Origin: a virus | DNA length: 30,812 nt | Strand: one strand, 5' to 3' | Virus record (IMG/VR): IMGVR_UViG_3300028025_002794 | Location: 1 to 30,812 of that record | Position numbers and translations under genes: made by a program | Notes under the pieces: generated by a model | What the model saw: the letters and a program-made list of their open reading frames with translations, nothing else | What the model was told of the DNA's origin: nothing | Databases searched by the model: none | Part shown: in pieces, positions 6,299-12,326 of the stretch | How positions within the stretch are numbered: position 1 is the stretch's first letter | Layout of the letters: each line of letters starts with the position of its first letter

Positions 6299-6314
6299 TC
6301 GAACATTTGTTCTA
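6299..6314 (-). promoter_or_regulatory. LexA/SOS-box-like operator
   Basis: The top strand reads TCGAACATTTGTTCTA. The actinobacterial/Gram-positive LexA consensus, TCGAAC-N4-GTTCGA, is matched at 11 of 12 specified bases. The site overlaps the TAG stop of the WhiB gene and stands about 125 bases before the first ATG of the recombination operon. It is the only site with intact GAAC-N4-GTTC that I found by eye. Binding by host LexA is inference. Confidence 0.55.
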
Positions 6315-6650
6315 ATTTGTGTAAGCAAAAACTCTTAAAAATCTACGCTTTTCTAATTTGTCTTTTGGTAGCTTTGGGGACTTAGATAACTTTGCTCTTT
6401 CGATTGGATCCAATCCGCCCCACATGCCCCACTTTTCATCAATACCAATTTCTAGACAAAATCCAACAACCGGGCATTCTTCACACAATCGCCGCGCTAT
6501 GTCGTAAAGGTGCGGTTCATCATCTTCAGGAAAGCAAGTATCCGGGTGAGCATCGTTACAAGCTGCCTTGTGCATCCAGCCTTCAGGCGCAGAGCAGATT
6601 AGGCACATGCCAGAATCTAGCCATTCTTCATGCTCACAGTCTTTGATCAT
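6312..6650 (-). CDS. WhiB-family Fe-S protein with extra Cys cluster
   Basis: 112 aa. The WhiB core has Cys31, Cys56-xx-Cys59 and Cys65 as [4Fe-4S] ligands and the turn GMWGGLDP (75-82), followed by a basic tail (KLPKDKLEKRRFLRV) for DNA contact. The first 27 residues add a possible second metal site: Cys5, His7, Cys16, Cys19 (CEHEEW ... CLIC), not part of a minimal WhiB; Cys39 is also extra. Probably acts with the host sigma factor to redirect transcription. It starts 7 nt after the helicase-loader-like gene and ends inside the LexA-like box. Confidence 0.88.
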   Translation of the reverse strand: MIKDCEHEEWLDSGMCLICSAPEGWMHKAACNDAHPDTCFPEDDEPHLYDIARRLCEECPVVGFCLEIGIDEKWGMWGGLDPIERAKLSKSPKLPKDKLEKRRFLRVFAYTN

Positions 6651-6657
6651 TAGACCA

Positions 6658-6999
6658 TTATGGTCGCTTTAGTCCCATTTCCACCAATTTGGCGCGTACA
6701 TCGTCTGGCATTCCCTGCGATCTAGGAGTAGAACCAATAGCCCTAACGTTGTTTATTTCGTTTTCACGGCTTCTGTGACTGCTCCACATAGCGTTTAGAT
6801 GTGCAGGCATTATCGAATCTGTTGATGATTTGTAGTGCTTTCCTATTGCATCACGGGCAAACTCAAAATCCATAGATTCGCTGAGTGCTAATGACCAGCC
6901 TTCAACCTTTGACCTAAAAGCCGTTTCATCAGTTGCGCCCAAACGTGCATCTATCGCTAATGCAATTGCTAATACTTTTCCTACTTCTGCTTTGTTCAT
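6658..6999 (-). CDS. Helicase-loader-like replication protein
   Basis: 113 aa from ATG 6999 (ATGA overlap with the initiator-like gene; AAGGAA upstream). The sequence KVLAIALAIDARLGATDE ... VEGWSLALSESMDFEFARDAIGKHYKSSTDSIMPAHL follows the pattern of a small actinophage family (D-R ... W ... L-d-d-A-AV-HY-S ... I-PA-I) regularly found beside replication genes and thought to act in helicase loading. The C-terminal tail ends MPDDVRAKLVEMG. Context next to a winged-helix initiator supports a replication role; the exact function is inference. Confidence 0.65.
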   Translation of the reverse strand: MNKAEVGKVLAIALAIDARLGATDETAFRSKVEGWSLALSESMDFEFARDAIGKHYKSSTDSIMPAHLNAMWSSHRSRENEINNVRAIGSTPRSQGMPDDVRAKLVEMGLKRP

Positions 7000-7772
7000 T
7001 GTCCTAGTTCCTTTGTTTCGTTTTCTAGATTTTTGAGCCAATCAATAGTTTTGGTGAACTTGCTTTGCTTATTGTTGCGTTGTGCTGCAAGGCGTAACTG
7101 GTCGTATTGCTTACGCAGTTTTGCTGGACTCATAATGTTTCCACGCCAAAAGTCATCAGCCTGACACCACTGAATAGCTTTTGTTATCTGTTCCCAACTG
7201 CGTTCGTCAATCCTGTGAAGTTTTTCCATATCGCTTAACCATTTATCGGTTACCTGTGGCCTGCGCGATCCGTTATCAGCAATTAAGTCAGCTAAAAGAT
7301 TGCACGCTTGAATAATCTCTTCACCGTAGGTGTGAGTATTAAGTTCTTTGGTTCTAAGTTCTATATGGTTATTAGTTAGTTCACCACTGGTGGGTATAGG
7401 GGTATCCCCATCTGTGGGTATAGGTGTACCCACTGGTGAGCATAGGTATCTGCAATTCGTCACACTTGAAGTATGAACGTGATACAGATTTGAAGTCCAG
7501 TCACCGTCTTTATTTTTACGGTTAATTTGGCACAATGCACCCATGTCTATCAACTCTTTTTTAGCGCGATCCATAGTGTTTGCTGACGTGCCTAATTGCT
7601 CTGCAAGTTTTCTGCGTGACCAAAAACTTGTACCCCGTTTGTTATCGCCGTTCTTGCGCAGCACTAGGTAAAGTTTTATAGCCGTAGCTGAAACGTCAGA
7701 CTCAAATACCCAATTTGGTATCTGTTGAAACGGTAAAGGCTCAACGTGTATTTCTGCTTTGTCGTTGTCCAT
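6996..7772 (-). CDS. Winged-helix replication-initiator-like protein
   Basis: 258 aa from ATG 7772 (TAATG with upstream stop). Residues about 15-100 form a winged helix-turn-helix: IPNWVFESDVSATAIKLYLVLRK, then WSRRKLAEQLGTSANTMDRAKKELIDMGAL and a YHV wing strand. A low-complexity linker (PVGTPIPTDGDTPIPTSGE) follows, then a C-terminal helical domain with a WCQADDFWRGNIMSPAKLRKQYDQL segment typical of phage replisome organisers. That C-terminal motif is common in initiators that load helicase. The linker-coding DNA holds iteron-like repeats. It could instead be only a transcription regulator. Confidence 0.7.
   Translation of the reverse strand: MDNDKAEIHVEPLPFQQIPNWVFESDVSATAIKLYLVLRKNGDNKRGTSFWSRRKLAEQLGTSANTMDRAKKELIDMGALCQINRKNKDGDWTSNLYHVHTSSVTNCRYLCSPVGTPIPTDGDTPIPTSGELTNNHIELRTKELNTHTYGEEIIQACNLLADLIADNGSRRPQVTDKWLSDMEKLHRIDERSWEQITKAIQWCQADDFWRGNIMSPAKLRKQYDQLRLAAQRNNKQSKFTKTIDWLKNLENETKELGQ
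7384..7446. repeat. Iteron-like direct repeats, putative replication origin
   Basis: Within the initiator-like gene, GTGGGTATAGG occurs at 7390-7400 and 7414-7424, with a 9/11 match (GTGAGCATAGG) at 7436-7446, so the spacing is 24 and 22 bases. CCACTGGTG occurs at both ends (7384-7392 and 7430-7438). An AT-rich stretch (about 7336-7383) adjoins on the left. Origins inside initiator genes are known for lambda O and dairy-phage replisome organisers. Origin function here is inference. Confidence 0.45.
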
Positions 7773-8077
7773 TACAGATTCTCTTGAAACTCTACTTTTG
7801 ACCACTTAAGTCGTAAGGCTTCAACAACTGCGCTGCGCTCAAGCTCTGGCAGGTTAGCAATTTCATCTAGGCTAACTTCAACCATTTCAGAACCACAAAG
7901 GAACTCTAGAACGGCAACCATTACTAGCTGATTAGCATCAAACTCAGGTTCATCTAGGTTATCTATTACTTCCCAGACCTTAGCCCAATCAATCGGGGTA
8001 ACAGCATCGTGATTGTTAAATAGCTTGTGTTCTGCCATCCATGTTGTCTGCACCAATTGTTCGCTTGGTGTTCTCAT
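7772..8077 (-). CDS. Hypothetical early protein
   Basis: 101 aa from ATG 8077, which has AGGAG seven bases upstream and an ATGA overlap with the RHH gene; a longer reading to 8152 is not supported. Acidic and helical (PIDWAKVWEVIDNLDEPEFDANQLVMVAVLEFLCG, then LDEIANLPELERSAVVEALRLKW). It lies between a ribbon-helix-helix regulator and the initiator-like gene. No family recognised. Confidence 0.7.
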   Translation of the reverse strand: MRTPSEQLVQTTWMAEHKLFNNHDAVTPIDWAKVWEVIDNLDEPEFDANQLVMVAVLEFLCGSEMVEVSLDEIANLPELERSAVVEALRLKWSKVEFQENL

Positions 8078-8232
8078 TGCTTTGCTCCTGTCATTAGTTC
8101 TATTGCTGATCTGATCACTTGACTTACATTGGCGTTGTGTTGATGCGCCCATTGTCTAACTGCAAGCATTTGCTCATTATTAAGCCGTAGCGCAATTAGA
8201 TTTTCTTTTGTTTCTTTCTGTTCGTCAGCCAT
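8074..8232 (-). CDS. Ribbon-helix-helix DNA-binding protein
   Basis: 52 aa from ATG 8232, with AGGGG six bases upstream; upstream in-frame codons to 8325 run into the terminator hairpin and are rejected. LIALRLNNEQMLAVRQWAHQHNANVSQVIRSAIELM is a typical CopG/Arc ribbon (LIALRL) followed by two helices with the N-VSQVIRSAI signature. Dimers of such proteins repress phage operons. It is the first gene of the replication operon after a strong terminator, and AGACAATG repeats lie in and before it, so it may be autoregulated. Confidence 0.75.
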   Translation of the reverse strand: MADEQKETKENLIALRLNNEQMLAVRQWAHQHNANVSQVIRSAIELMTGAKQ

Positions 8233-8308
8233 TGCTAACCCCTTCCATTGTCTTTGTATGACACTAAAGGCATTGTCTAACAAATGCAAGAAGGCACACC
8301 GGGAAAAA
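8233..8308 (-). promoter_or_regulatory. Leader of replication operon with AGACAATG repeats
   Basis: This gap between terminator and RHH gene carries, on the minus strand, AGACAATG at 8271-8278 and 8246-8253. A third copy lies inside the gene at 8150-8157; the copies at 8271 and 8150 extend to an identical 11-mer GTTAGACAATG. A weak TTGTTA-17-CATACA promoter can be drawn. The repeats are candidate operators for the RHH protein. Confidence 0.4.
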
Positions 8309-8346
8309 GTAAACCCACCGCACAAAGCATAAGACGGTGGGTTTAC
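8309..8346 (-). terminator. Strong intrinsic terminator
   Basis: A perfect 12-bp stem, GTAAACCCACCG with CGGTGGGTTTAC, encloses a 14-nt loop and is followed on the minus strand by TTTTT. It lies 15 nt after the stop of the 8361-8582 gene and separates the late/lysis transcript from the replication operon. Confidence 0.85.
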
Positions 8347-8360
8347 GGTTTAGGGGTTAC

Positions 8361-8582
8361 CTAAAGCTGCGCAAGTCTGCTCAGTCTAGCGCGTAAGTGT
8401 GCCAAATACACAATCGCATCGTCAAGTTCTTCTAGCGTTTCTTGCACAACTTGACCGCCAGACTTTGTTTCTATGGATTGTTGATTGCCCCGGCTGTATT
8501 GTTCATCGCCTGTGCCAATGATTCTTGAGCGTAGCGACTCAACACAGGCAGTAACTTGTTCAGCTAATTCTTCACTTGTCAT
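8361..8582 (-). CDS. Small conserved actinophage-type protein
   Basis: 73 aa from ATG 8582, with GGAG ten bases upstream; longer readings (GTG 8666, ATG 8648) overlap another small gene and lack ribosome-binding sites. The form MTSEELAEQVTACVESLRSRIIGTGDEQY, then a helix with LDDAIVYLAHLRARL, is one I recall from many actinobacteriophage genomes, always small and of unknown role. It ends just before the strong terminator. Confidence 0.68.
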   Translation of the reverse strand: MTSEELAEQVTACVESLRSRIIGTGDEQYSRGNQQSIETKSGGQVVQETLEELDDAIVYLAHLRARLSRLAQL

Positions 8583-8682
8583 TGAATACCAACTCCATAA
8601 ATTCACACTTGCGACACACTTTGTAATCGCCTTCTGTTGATCTGACATAGAGCATGTCGTGATCACAAGACTTTGAGGTCAT
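8572..8682 (-). CDS. Zinc-finger microprotein
   Basis: 36 aa. ATG 8682 overlaps the metallophosphoesterase stop and has AAGGG seven bases upstream. The peptide has CDHDMLYVRSTEGDYKVCRKC, that is Cys6, His8, Cys23, Cys26, a compact zinc finger or ribbon. TGA at 8572-8574 overlaps the next start by 11 nt. Microproteins of this type are frequent in phages. Function unknown. Confidence 0.6.
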   Translation of the reverse strand: MTSKSCDHDMLYVRSTEGDYKVCRKCEFMELVFNDK

Positions 8683-9853
8683 CCCATTTCCCTTCGCCTA
8701 CTGTTAGTGTCAGCATTCCTGCTGGTGCTTCTGCGCCACTTGAATTTGAAAACCACTGGCTGCCACCATCCAAGGCAGGAGCCTGAACCCAAGTCTTGCG
8801 ACCTGATTGTTCAATGCGCAAATGATGATAATGGCCCGTGAGCAGTAAAGTGGCTTCGCCTATGTCTTGTTGCCCGTGAGCCTGTTTCATCCACCAATCA
8901 ACAGCCTTACCCCGGCACTGATGACCATGAGCAAGACCAACAACTGTTCCAGCCATGTCTAGAGTCACAGTCAAAGTGTCGTATTTAGGAAAGGTAAAAC
9001 TTATGTGCTTAAAGTCAGGATGATCAGCCAGCGCATCCGCAACTGCTGAAGCTGCATCTAGCGCGAATGAATCAGTGTAAGTCGTAGCCATTGAGTTTCC
9101 AACGCGCACTGCTTCATCGTGATTGCCCGGAACACAAGGCACAATCACCTTTTCAGCAAGTGGCGCAAATGCCTTGACCATGTGAAGTAGTAACCGCCGG
9201 TAGACACGAATTTGTGAAGTTAGATCTAAATCCGTTCTCCACACATTCTTTCCGCCTTGGCTACTGAACCCCTCAATACAATCGCCAAGCTGCGGTAGAT
9301 AGACCGTTCCAATGTCGCGCCCTGCCTTTCGTAGTTCCTTGAGTCGGGCAACCGCTAAATCGGTCTTATGTAATACGTTCTGAATAATCTCCTCAGAGCC
9401 ACCACCGTCAATTTTTCCGACTTGGGTGTCTGCAAGTACCACAACGTAGGCTAAACGGCTCTCAGACCCCTTTACGGGCTTCCTAGAGGCATCCTGTGGC
9501 TTTGGCTTCCACTTCTTTATGACTTCAAGTAGGTCATCTATTGGAATTTGGTGGGTTCCTGAAGTTGGCACAAAAGTAGCCCTAAATGCTTCTAACCAAT
9601 CGCCATTAAATGACTGCCACTTAGAACGGCGCAGTCCTGTTATACGCCAACGGTTAGGGTCTAGCTGAAACTCAGCAAACAACTCCGCGTGATCAGGTTC
9701 ATCAGGCACAGCCATTCTTGGCACTGAGGTCAGCGTTCCACCTGTGGAATCATACTGAATTGCTGGTTCCCAACCCTTAGGGATTTCCTTAGCAATCCGT
9801 TTTCGTTGCGTATCATCACCTAGATTACTTAGATCATCTTTTAGGCTACCCAT
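8663..9853 (-). CDS. Calcineurin-like metallophosphoesterase
   Basis: About 396 aa from ATG 9853 or 402 from ATG 9871; neither has a strong Shine-Dalgarno and both lie inside the HNH gene end. Counted from 9871, the metal-binding motifs are Asp148 (ADTQVG, with Gln150 in place of the usual His), Asp197 (LGDCIEG), Asn250-His251-Asp252 (GNHDE), His315/His317 (AHGHQ) and His347/His349 (GHYHH). The first 140 residues are a phage-type extension (WRITGLRRSKWQ). Such enzymes, often called Mre11-like, act as nucleases or phosphodiesterases on nucleic acid. Its neighbours (a small DNA-binding protein and HNH) suggest DNA processing or packaging. Substrate unknown. Confidence 0.83.
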   Translation of the reverse strand: MGSLKDDLSNLGDDTQRKRIAKEIPKGWEPAIQYDSTGGTLTSVPRMAVPDEPDHAELFAEFQLDPNRWRITGLRRSKWQSFNGDWLEAFRATFVPTSGTHQIPIDDLLEVIKKWKPKPQDASRKPVKGSESRLAYVVVLADTQVGKIDGGGSEEIIQNVLHKTDLAVARLKELRKAGRDIGTVYLPQLGDCIEGFSSQGGKNVWRTDLDLTSQIRVYRRLLLHMVKAFAPLAEKVIVPCVPGNHDEAVRVGNSMATTYTDSFALDAASAVADALADHPDFKHISFTFPKYDTLTVTLDMAGTVVGLAHGHQCRGKAVDWWMKQAHGQQDIGEATLLLTGHYHHLRIEQSGRKTWVQAPALDGGSQWFSNSSGAEAPAGMLTLTVGEGKWDDLKVL

Positions 9854-10428
9854 GTCAAACTCGCTTTCCATTCTGTAAGAAACTTACTGCCCTTGCTTTG
9901 ATTACATTTGGAACAGGCAGCAATCAAGTTACCTATTGAATGTGAACCACCCCGGCTAATTGGAACAATGTGATCTATTTGTATCGACTCTTTTGAACCA
10001 CAATAAAAACAATTTGATTCTGTTATTTTCTTAATTTCTTTTTCTTTAACTACAAAAATTCCATTGCTTAATAATCTTGCTCTGCGCACATGATACTTAT
10101 TTTTAGCTTGTTCCTTGTGAGTCTGATAATACTTTTGTCTACGTTCAATTTGCTTTTCAATGTTGCGTGCATAAAAACTACGATTCTTTGCGTTGATTTT
10201 TGATTTGTTTTGAACGTAATAATTTCTTTGATACTCATTTATAGTGTCTTTATTTTTTTCATAACGAATTTTGTTATTGGCGTTAATGCGTTCTTTGCTT
10301 TGATCGTAATAATTACGCACACACTCTTTACATTTCTCATGTAATCCGTCTTTATTCCTGCTGCGTTTACCAAATAGGTCTACCACTTTGGTTTCTTTGC
10401 AGTTGCTACAAGTTTTGAAATCACTCAC
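9841..10428 (-). CDS. HNH homing-type endonuclease with N-terminal zinc domain
   Basis: 195 aa from GTG 10428, which overlaps the upstream stop by 8 nt and puts the start just before FKTCSNCKETK, the usual beginning of this family; an ATG at 10500 would overlap 80 nt. An N-terminal four-Cys zinc domain (CSNC ... CKEC) is followed by a long Lys/Asn-rich helical linker (YYDQSKERINANNKIRYEKN repeats) and a C-terminal HNH (CFYCGSKESIQIDHIVPISRGGSHSIGNLIAACSKCNQSKG). The gene is clearly more A+T-rich than its neighbours and is wedged between two genes, overlapping both, which fits a mobile free-standing endonuclease. Confidence 0.85.
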   Translation of the reverse strand: MSDFKTCSNCKETKVVDLFGKRSRNKDGLHEKCKECVRNYYDQSKERINANNKIRYEKNKDTINEYQRNYYVQNKSKINAKNRSFYARNIEKQIERRQKYYQTHKEQAKNKYHVRRARLLSNGIFVVKEKEIKKITESNCFYCGSKESIQIDHIVPISRGGSHSIGNLIAACSKCNQSKGSKFLTEWKASLTWVA

Positions 10429-10666
10429 AAGCGCAACCGACTTCCTTTTGTCCACGTTTTCTATGACGTAGTAGGGATTTTCTATGGATTTTGTGACCAT
10501 GCTTTTCTAGAACTCTGGCAAGCATCGCCATTGAGGTATCAGAACTATCTATTGCTTTGAGTAAGGCTTCTGATTCTTTAGGGGGTAATTGCTTTAGTAA
10601 TGTTCCAACAGTGCATACGTTTGTATGACTGGGAATACTGGCTATGTCATCTAAGAATGACACCAT
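10421..10666 (-). CDS. Small helix-turn-helix DNA-binding protein
   Basis: 81 aa. LLKQLPPKESEALLKAIDSSDTSMAMLARVLEKHGHKIHRKSLLRHRKRG follows the pattern of small actinophage proteins with a helix-turn-helix (A-I/L-A-x-L-x-x-x-G-H-x-I/V, then xVxRHRRG). It ends in GCACE. The start has AAAGGTGG upstream (ATG 10666 or GTG 10663). In related phages such proteins sit near packaging or nuclease genes, so a terminase-small-subunit-like role is possible, but I cannot show it. Confidence 0.68.
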   Translation of the reverse strand: MVSFLDDIASIPSHTNVCTVGTLLKQLPPKESEALLKAIDSSDTSMAMLARVLEKHGHKIHRKSLLRHRKRGQKEVGCACE

Positions 10667-10712
10667 AGACCACCTTTCGGATAGGTTAAGACAAGCGTAA
10701 CCCAGAGGTCAG

Positions 10713-10994
10713 TCAGTTTGCGGATTTCTTAGGGCGTGTTGCAGGTTTTGTAACAAGTTCCTCAATAGCAACAACGCGCTTTTCTATGTCAGTTTGCTTA
10801 GACTCAATGCGGTTTACAGTCTGAGCTACATCGCTAAGGCTTCTGCCGCCATTTGCGCCGGGTGAAATTGGATAAGTAGCTTGATCTATGTACGCCTTGA
10901 TCGGCTTTACAACAACCCATTTAACGAAAAGACCAACAGCACCGGCAATAGTTGTCAGTGCTGCTGCGTATTGAGCGATTACAAGAATAGACAT
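10713..10994 (-). CDS. DUF2746-like membrane protein, holin candidate
   Basis: 93 aa. One transmembrane helix near the N-terminus (about 5-29), then an ISPGANGGRSLSDVAQTV segment and a coiled coil (RIESKQTDIEKRVVAIEELV) with a basic tail. The NANGG-RSL-DV motif after a membrane helix is typical of the DUF2746 family found in actinophage lysis cassettes. TAATG coupling to the upstream gene and closeness to the M23 peptidase support a lysis role. Confidence 0.65.
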   Translation of the reverse strand: MSILVIAQYAAALTTIAGAVGLFVKWVVVKPIKAYIDQATYPISPGANGGRSLSDVAQTVNRIESKQTDIEKRVVAIEELVTKPATRPKKSAN

Positions 10995-11389
10995 TATGGA
11001 ATAGCCAACTTAGTTTCGCGTGTGGTGATTGTTGCCTTGCCGTTTACCTTGACCTGAAAGACAACGGGCTGATCTTTAACAGCTTGAAACATCCAGTTAT
11101 CTTTGACGAACGTAGTGCCACCTTTGTTTAGTGGCTTTGTTTCGTAACCCGTTGCATCGTTGATGCCTTTAGGGTCGCGCACCCAGCGAATTGTTAGCTC
11201 AGTTGCGCCACCGATTTTAGGGGTCTTGATGTTTAGGTAAGCAGACCAGAACGCGCCATACTTGCTGTTCTCATTTGGCACTAGGGCAGTTAGTCCAGAT
11301 GCTTCAACTGAAGTCCATACATCAGGGGTTAGAACTTGCGTAGGGTTCTTGCTCTTAGCATCTGACTTGCGTGAAATGTATTGGCTCAT
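10994..11389 (-). CDS. Hypothetical protein in lysis region
   Basis: 131 aa from ATG 11389, which overlaps the peptidase stop as ATGA; the reading from 11401 is less likely. No membrane segment; probably beta-sandwich (FWSAYLNIKTPKIGGATELTIRWVRDP, NWMFQAVKDQPVVFQVKVNG). It looks like a secreted or virion-surface carbohydrate-binding-like protein, but no family is recognised. The position between peptidase and DUF2746 suggests a part in cell-wall recognition or the virion. Confidence 0.68.
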   Translation of the reverse strand: MSQYISRKSDAKSKNPTQVLTPDVWTSVEASGLTALVPNENSKYGAFWSAYLNIKTPKIGGATELTIRWVRDPKGINDATGYETKPLNKGGTTFVKDNWMFQAVKDQPVVFQVKVNGKATITTRETKLAIP

Positions 11390-11811
11390 GCTTCCATCCA
11401 CCTTTTAGGATTGACGTGCTTCTTAGGATTCCAAGTGCGACTAGCAAGGATTTGAAAGTGTAGATGTGGAGCTGTGCTTCTACCTGTGTTACCTGAGTAA
11501 CCAACAAGATCGCCCTTAGAAACTCTTTGACCAACGTGGACTGCAACTTTAGATAGGTGGCAATAGCCAGCCCAAAGCCCTGCATCGCCATCTGAGAACT
11601 TGTCGTTGTCTACTATGACGTGAATACCAAAAGCCGTTCCCCAGCCCTTACGAAACTTGTGAACGCCAGCGTGAACAATTACACCGGGAACAGCTGCATA
11701 GACAGGAGTTCCAACTTTGGCTCTGCCGTCAATGCCTTTGTGAATCGTGCCGTTTGAATACTTAGCACCATAAGGAAACGTAGTAACCCACGCCTTCAAG
11801 GGGGATGCCAT
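11386..11811 (-). CDS. M23 (LytM-type) peptidase, endolysin candidate
   Basis: 141 aa. All zinc ligands of the M23 family are present: His24 and Asp28 (HKGID) and His118 in HLH (116-118), with His85 (CHLS) as the likely catalytic His. The supporting GTPVYAAVPGVIVHAG and VGYSGNTG motifs fit. It has no signal peptide and no added binding domain, so export would need a holin; the gene just upstream is such a candidate (TAATG coupling). It cleaves peptide bridges of peptidoglycan; it could also act as a virion-bound enzyme. Confidence 0.88.
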   Translation of the reverse strand: MASPLKAWVTTFPYGAKYSNGTIHKGIDGRAKVGTPVYAAVPGVIVHAGVHKFRKGWGTAFGIHVIVDNDKFSDGDAGLWAGYCHLSKVAVHVGQRVSKGDLVGYSGNTGRSTAPHLHFQILASRTWNPKKHVNPKRWMEA

Positions 11812-12026
11812 TATTCATCCACTCCAACATCAGTGCCAAAGCGTTCATCAGCAGGGTTAAGCCATGAAATTAAGACCGGCAAGCTAGAAGCAAGGGCAAT
11901 GGCTATTGCAGGATGCAGGTTCAGATCATTGGCGTTAAGAATTACCCAACCCAAAACACCTGCTCCAAATGTGCGTAGAAAAGATGCGATCGGTGAGGTG
12001 GCGAACCAGATTTGTAATTGTTCCAT
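11811..12026 (-). CDS. Holin candidate
   Basis: 71 aa with two hydrophobic segments (about 14-30 and 38-54) around a short polar turn (NANDLNLHP), then LNPADERFG. The form RTF ... GWV ... LP-LI-WLNP-D-FG is close to small holins I recall from siphophages. It starts just after the two-hairpin region and is coupled to the M23 peptidase, the expected lysis order. Confidence 0.7.
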   Translation of the reverse strand: MEQLQIWFATSPIASFLRTFGAGVLGWVILNANDLNLHPAIAIALASSLPVLISWLNPADERFGTDVGVDE

Positions 12027-12046
12027 TGCATTAGTTTAGCAAAGCA

Positions 12047-12095
12047 GAATGCCCCACCGAAGTAGGGCATTCAAGTCCCACGCTAAGCATTGGGA
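12047..12095 (-). terminator. Double-hairpin terminator after tail genes
   Basis: Two hairpins: TCCCA/TGGGA (12076-12095) and the stronger 8-bp GAATGCCC/GGGCATTC (12047-12072, 10-nt loop). The minus-strand sequence after the second is TGCTTTGC, so the T-run is weak. The site lies between the last tail gene (stop 12111) and the holin candidate (start 12026), where a late transcript could end or be attenuated. Confidence 0.55.
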
Positions 12096-12110
12096 TGTGG
12101 TAGTTCTAGT

Positions 12111-12326
12111 TTACAGTGCAGCCACTTCGTCAGCAGTTAGACCAAGGGCAGCCAACTTAGCAAGGGCAGATTCACGCGCAGTTGCTTTGGCTTCTGCTTC
12201 TTCTTCTCGTGCTTCTGCTTCCGCCTGCATTGCTTCACGATCAGCAATTTCATCTGCTGTCAGTGGGCGTTCTGTTACTTCACCAGTTGCAGCATCAAAT
12301 ATAACTGCTTTTAATGTTTCAGTCAT
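12111..12326 (-). CDS. Tail-region coiled-coil protein
   Basis: 71 aa. MTETLKAVIFDAATGEVTERPLTADEIADRE then an Ala/Glu-rich coiled coil and LAKLAALGLTADEVAAL. Short proteins of this layout follow tail fibre genes in many phages and are thought to be fibre-assembly chaperones or tail-associated; here it follows the 233-aa fibre-like protein with a TAATG overlap. It ends before the double hairpin. Confidence 0.75.
   Translation of the reverse strand: MTETLKAVIFDAATGEVTERPLTADEIADREAMQAEAEAREEEAEAKATARESALAKLAALGLTADEVAAL

Noticed and set aside
7384-7446. Repeats as a CRISPR array
   Set aside because: Repeats are 11 bases with 11-13 base gaps and lie within a coding gene; no cas genes.
10428-10500. 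N-terminal extension of the HNH endonuclease to ATG 10500
   Set aside because: It would overlap the upstream gene by 80 nt and adds residues not typical of the family; GTG 10428 gives the usual start.
9841-10500. HNH gene as part of a group I intron or intein
   Set aside because: Both neighbouring genes look complete and are not interrupted; no intron core structure seen.
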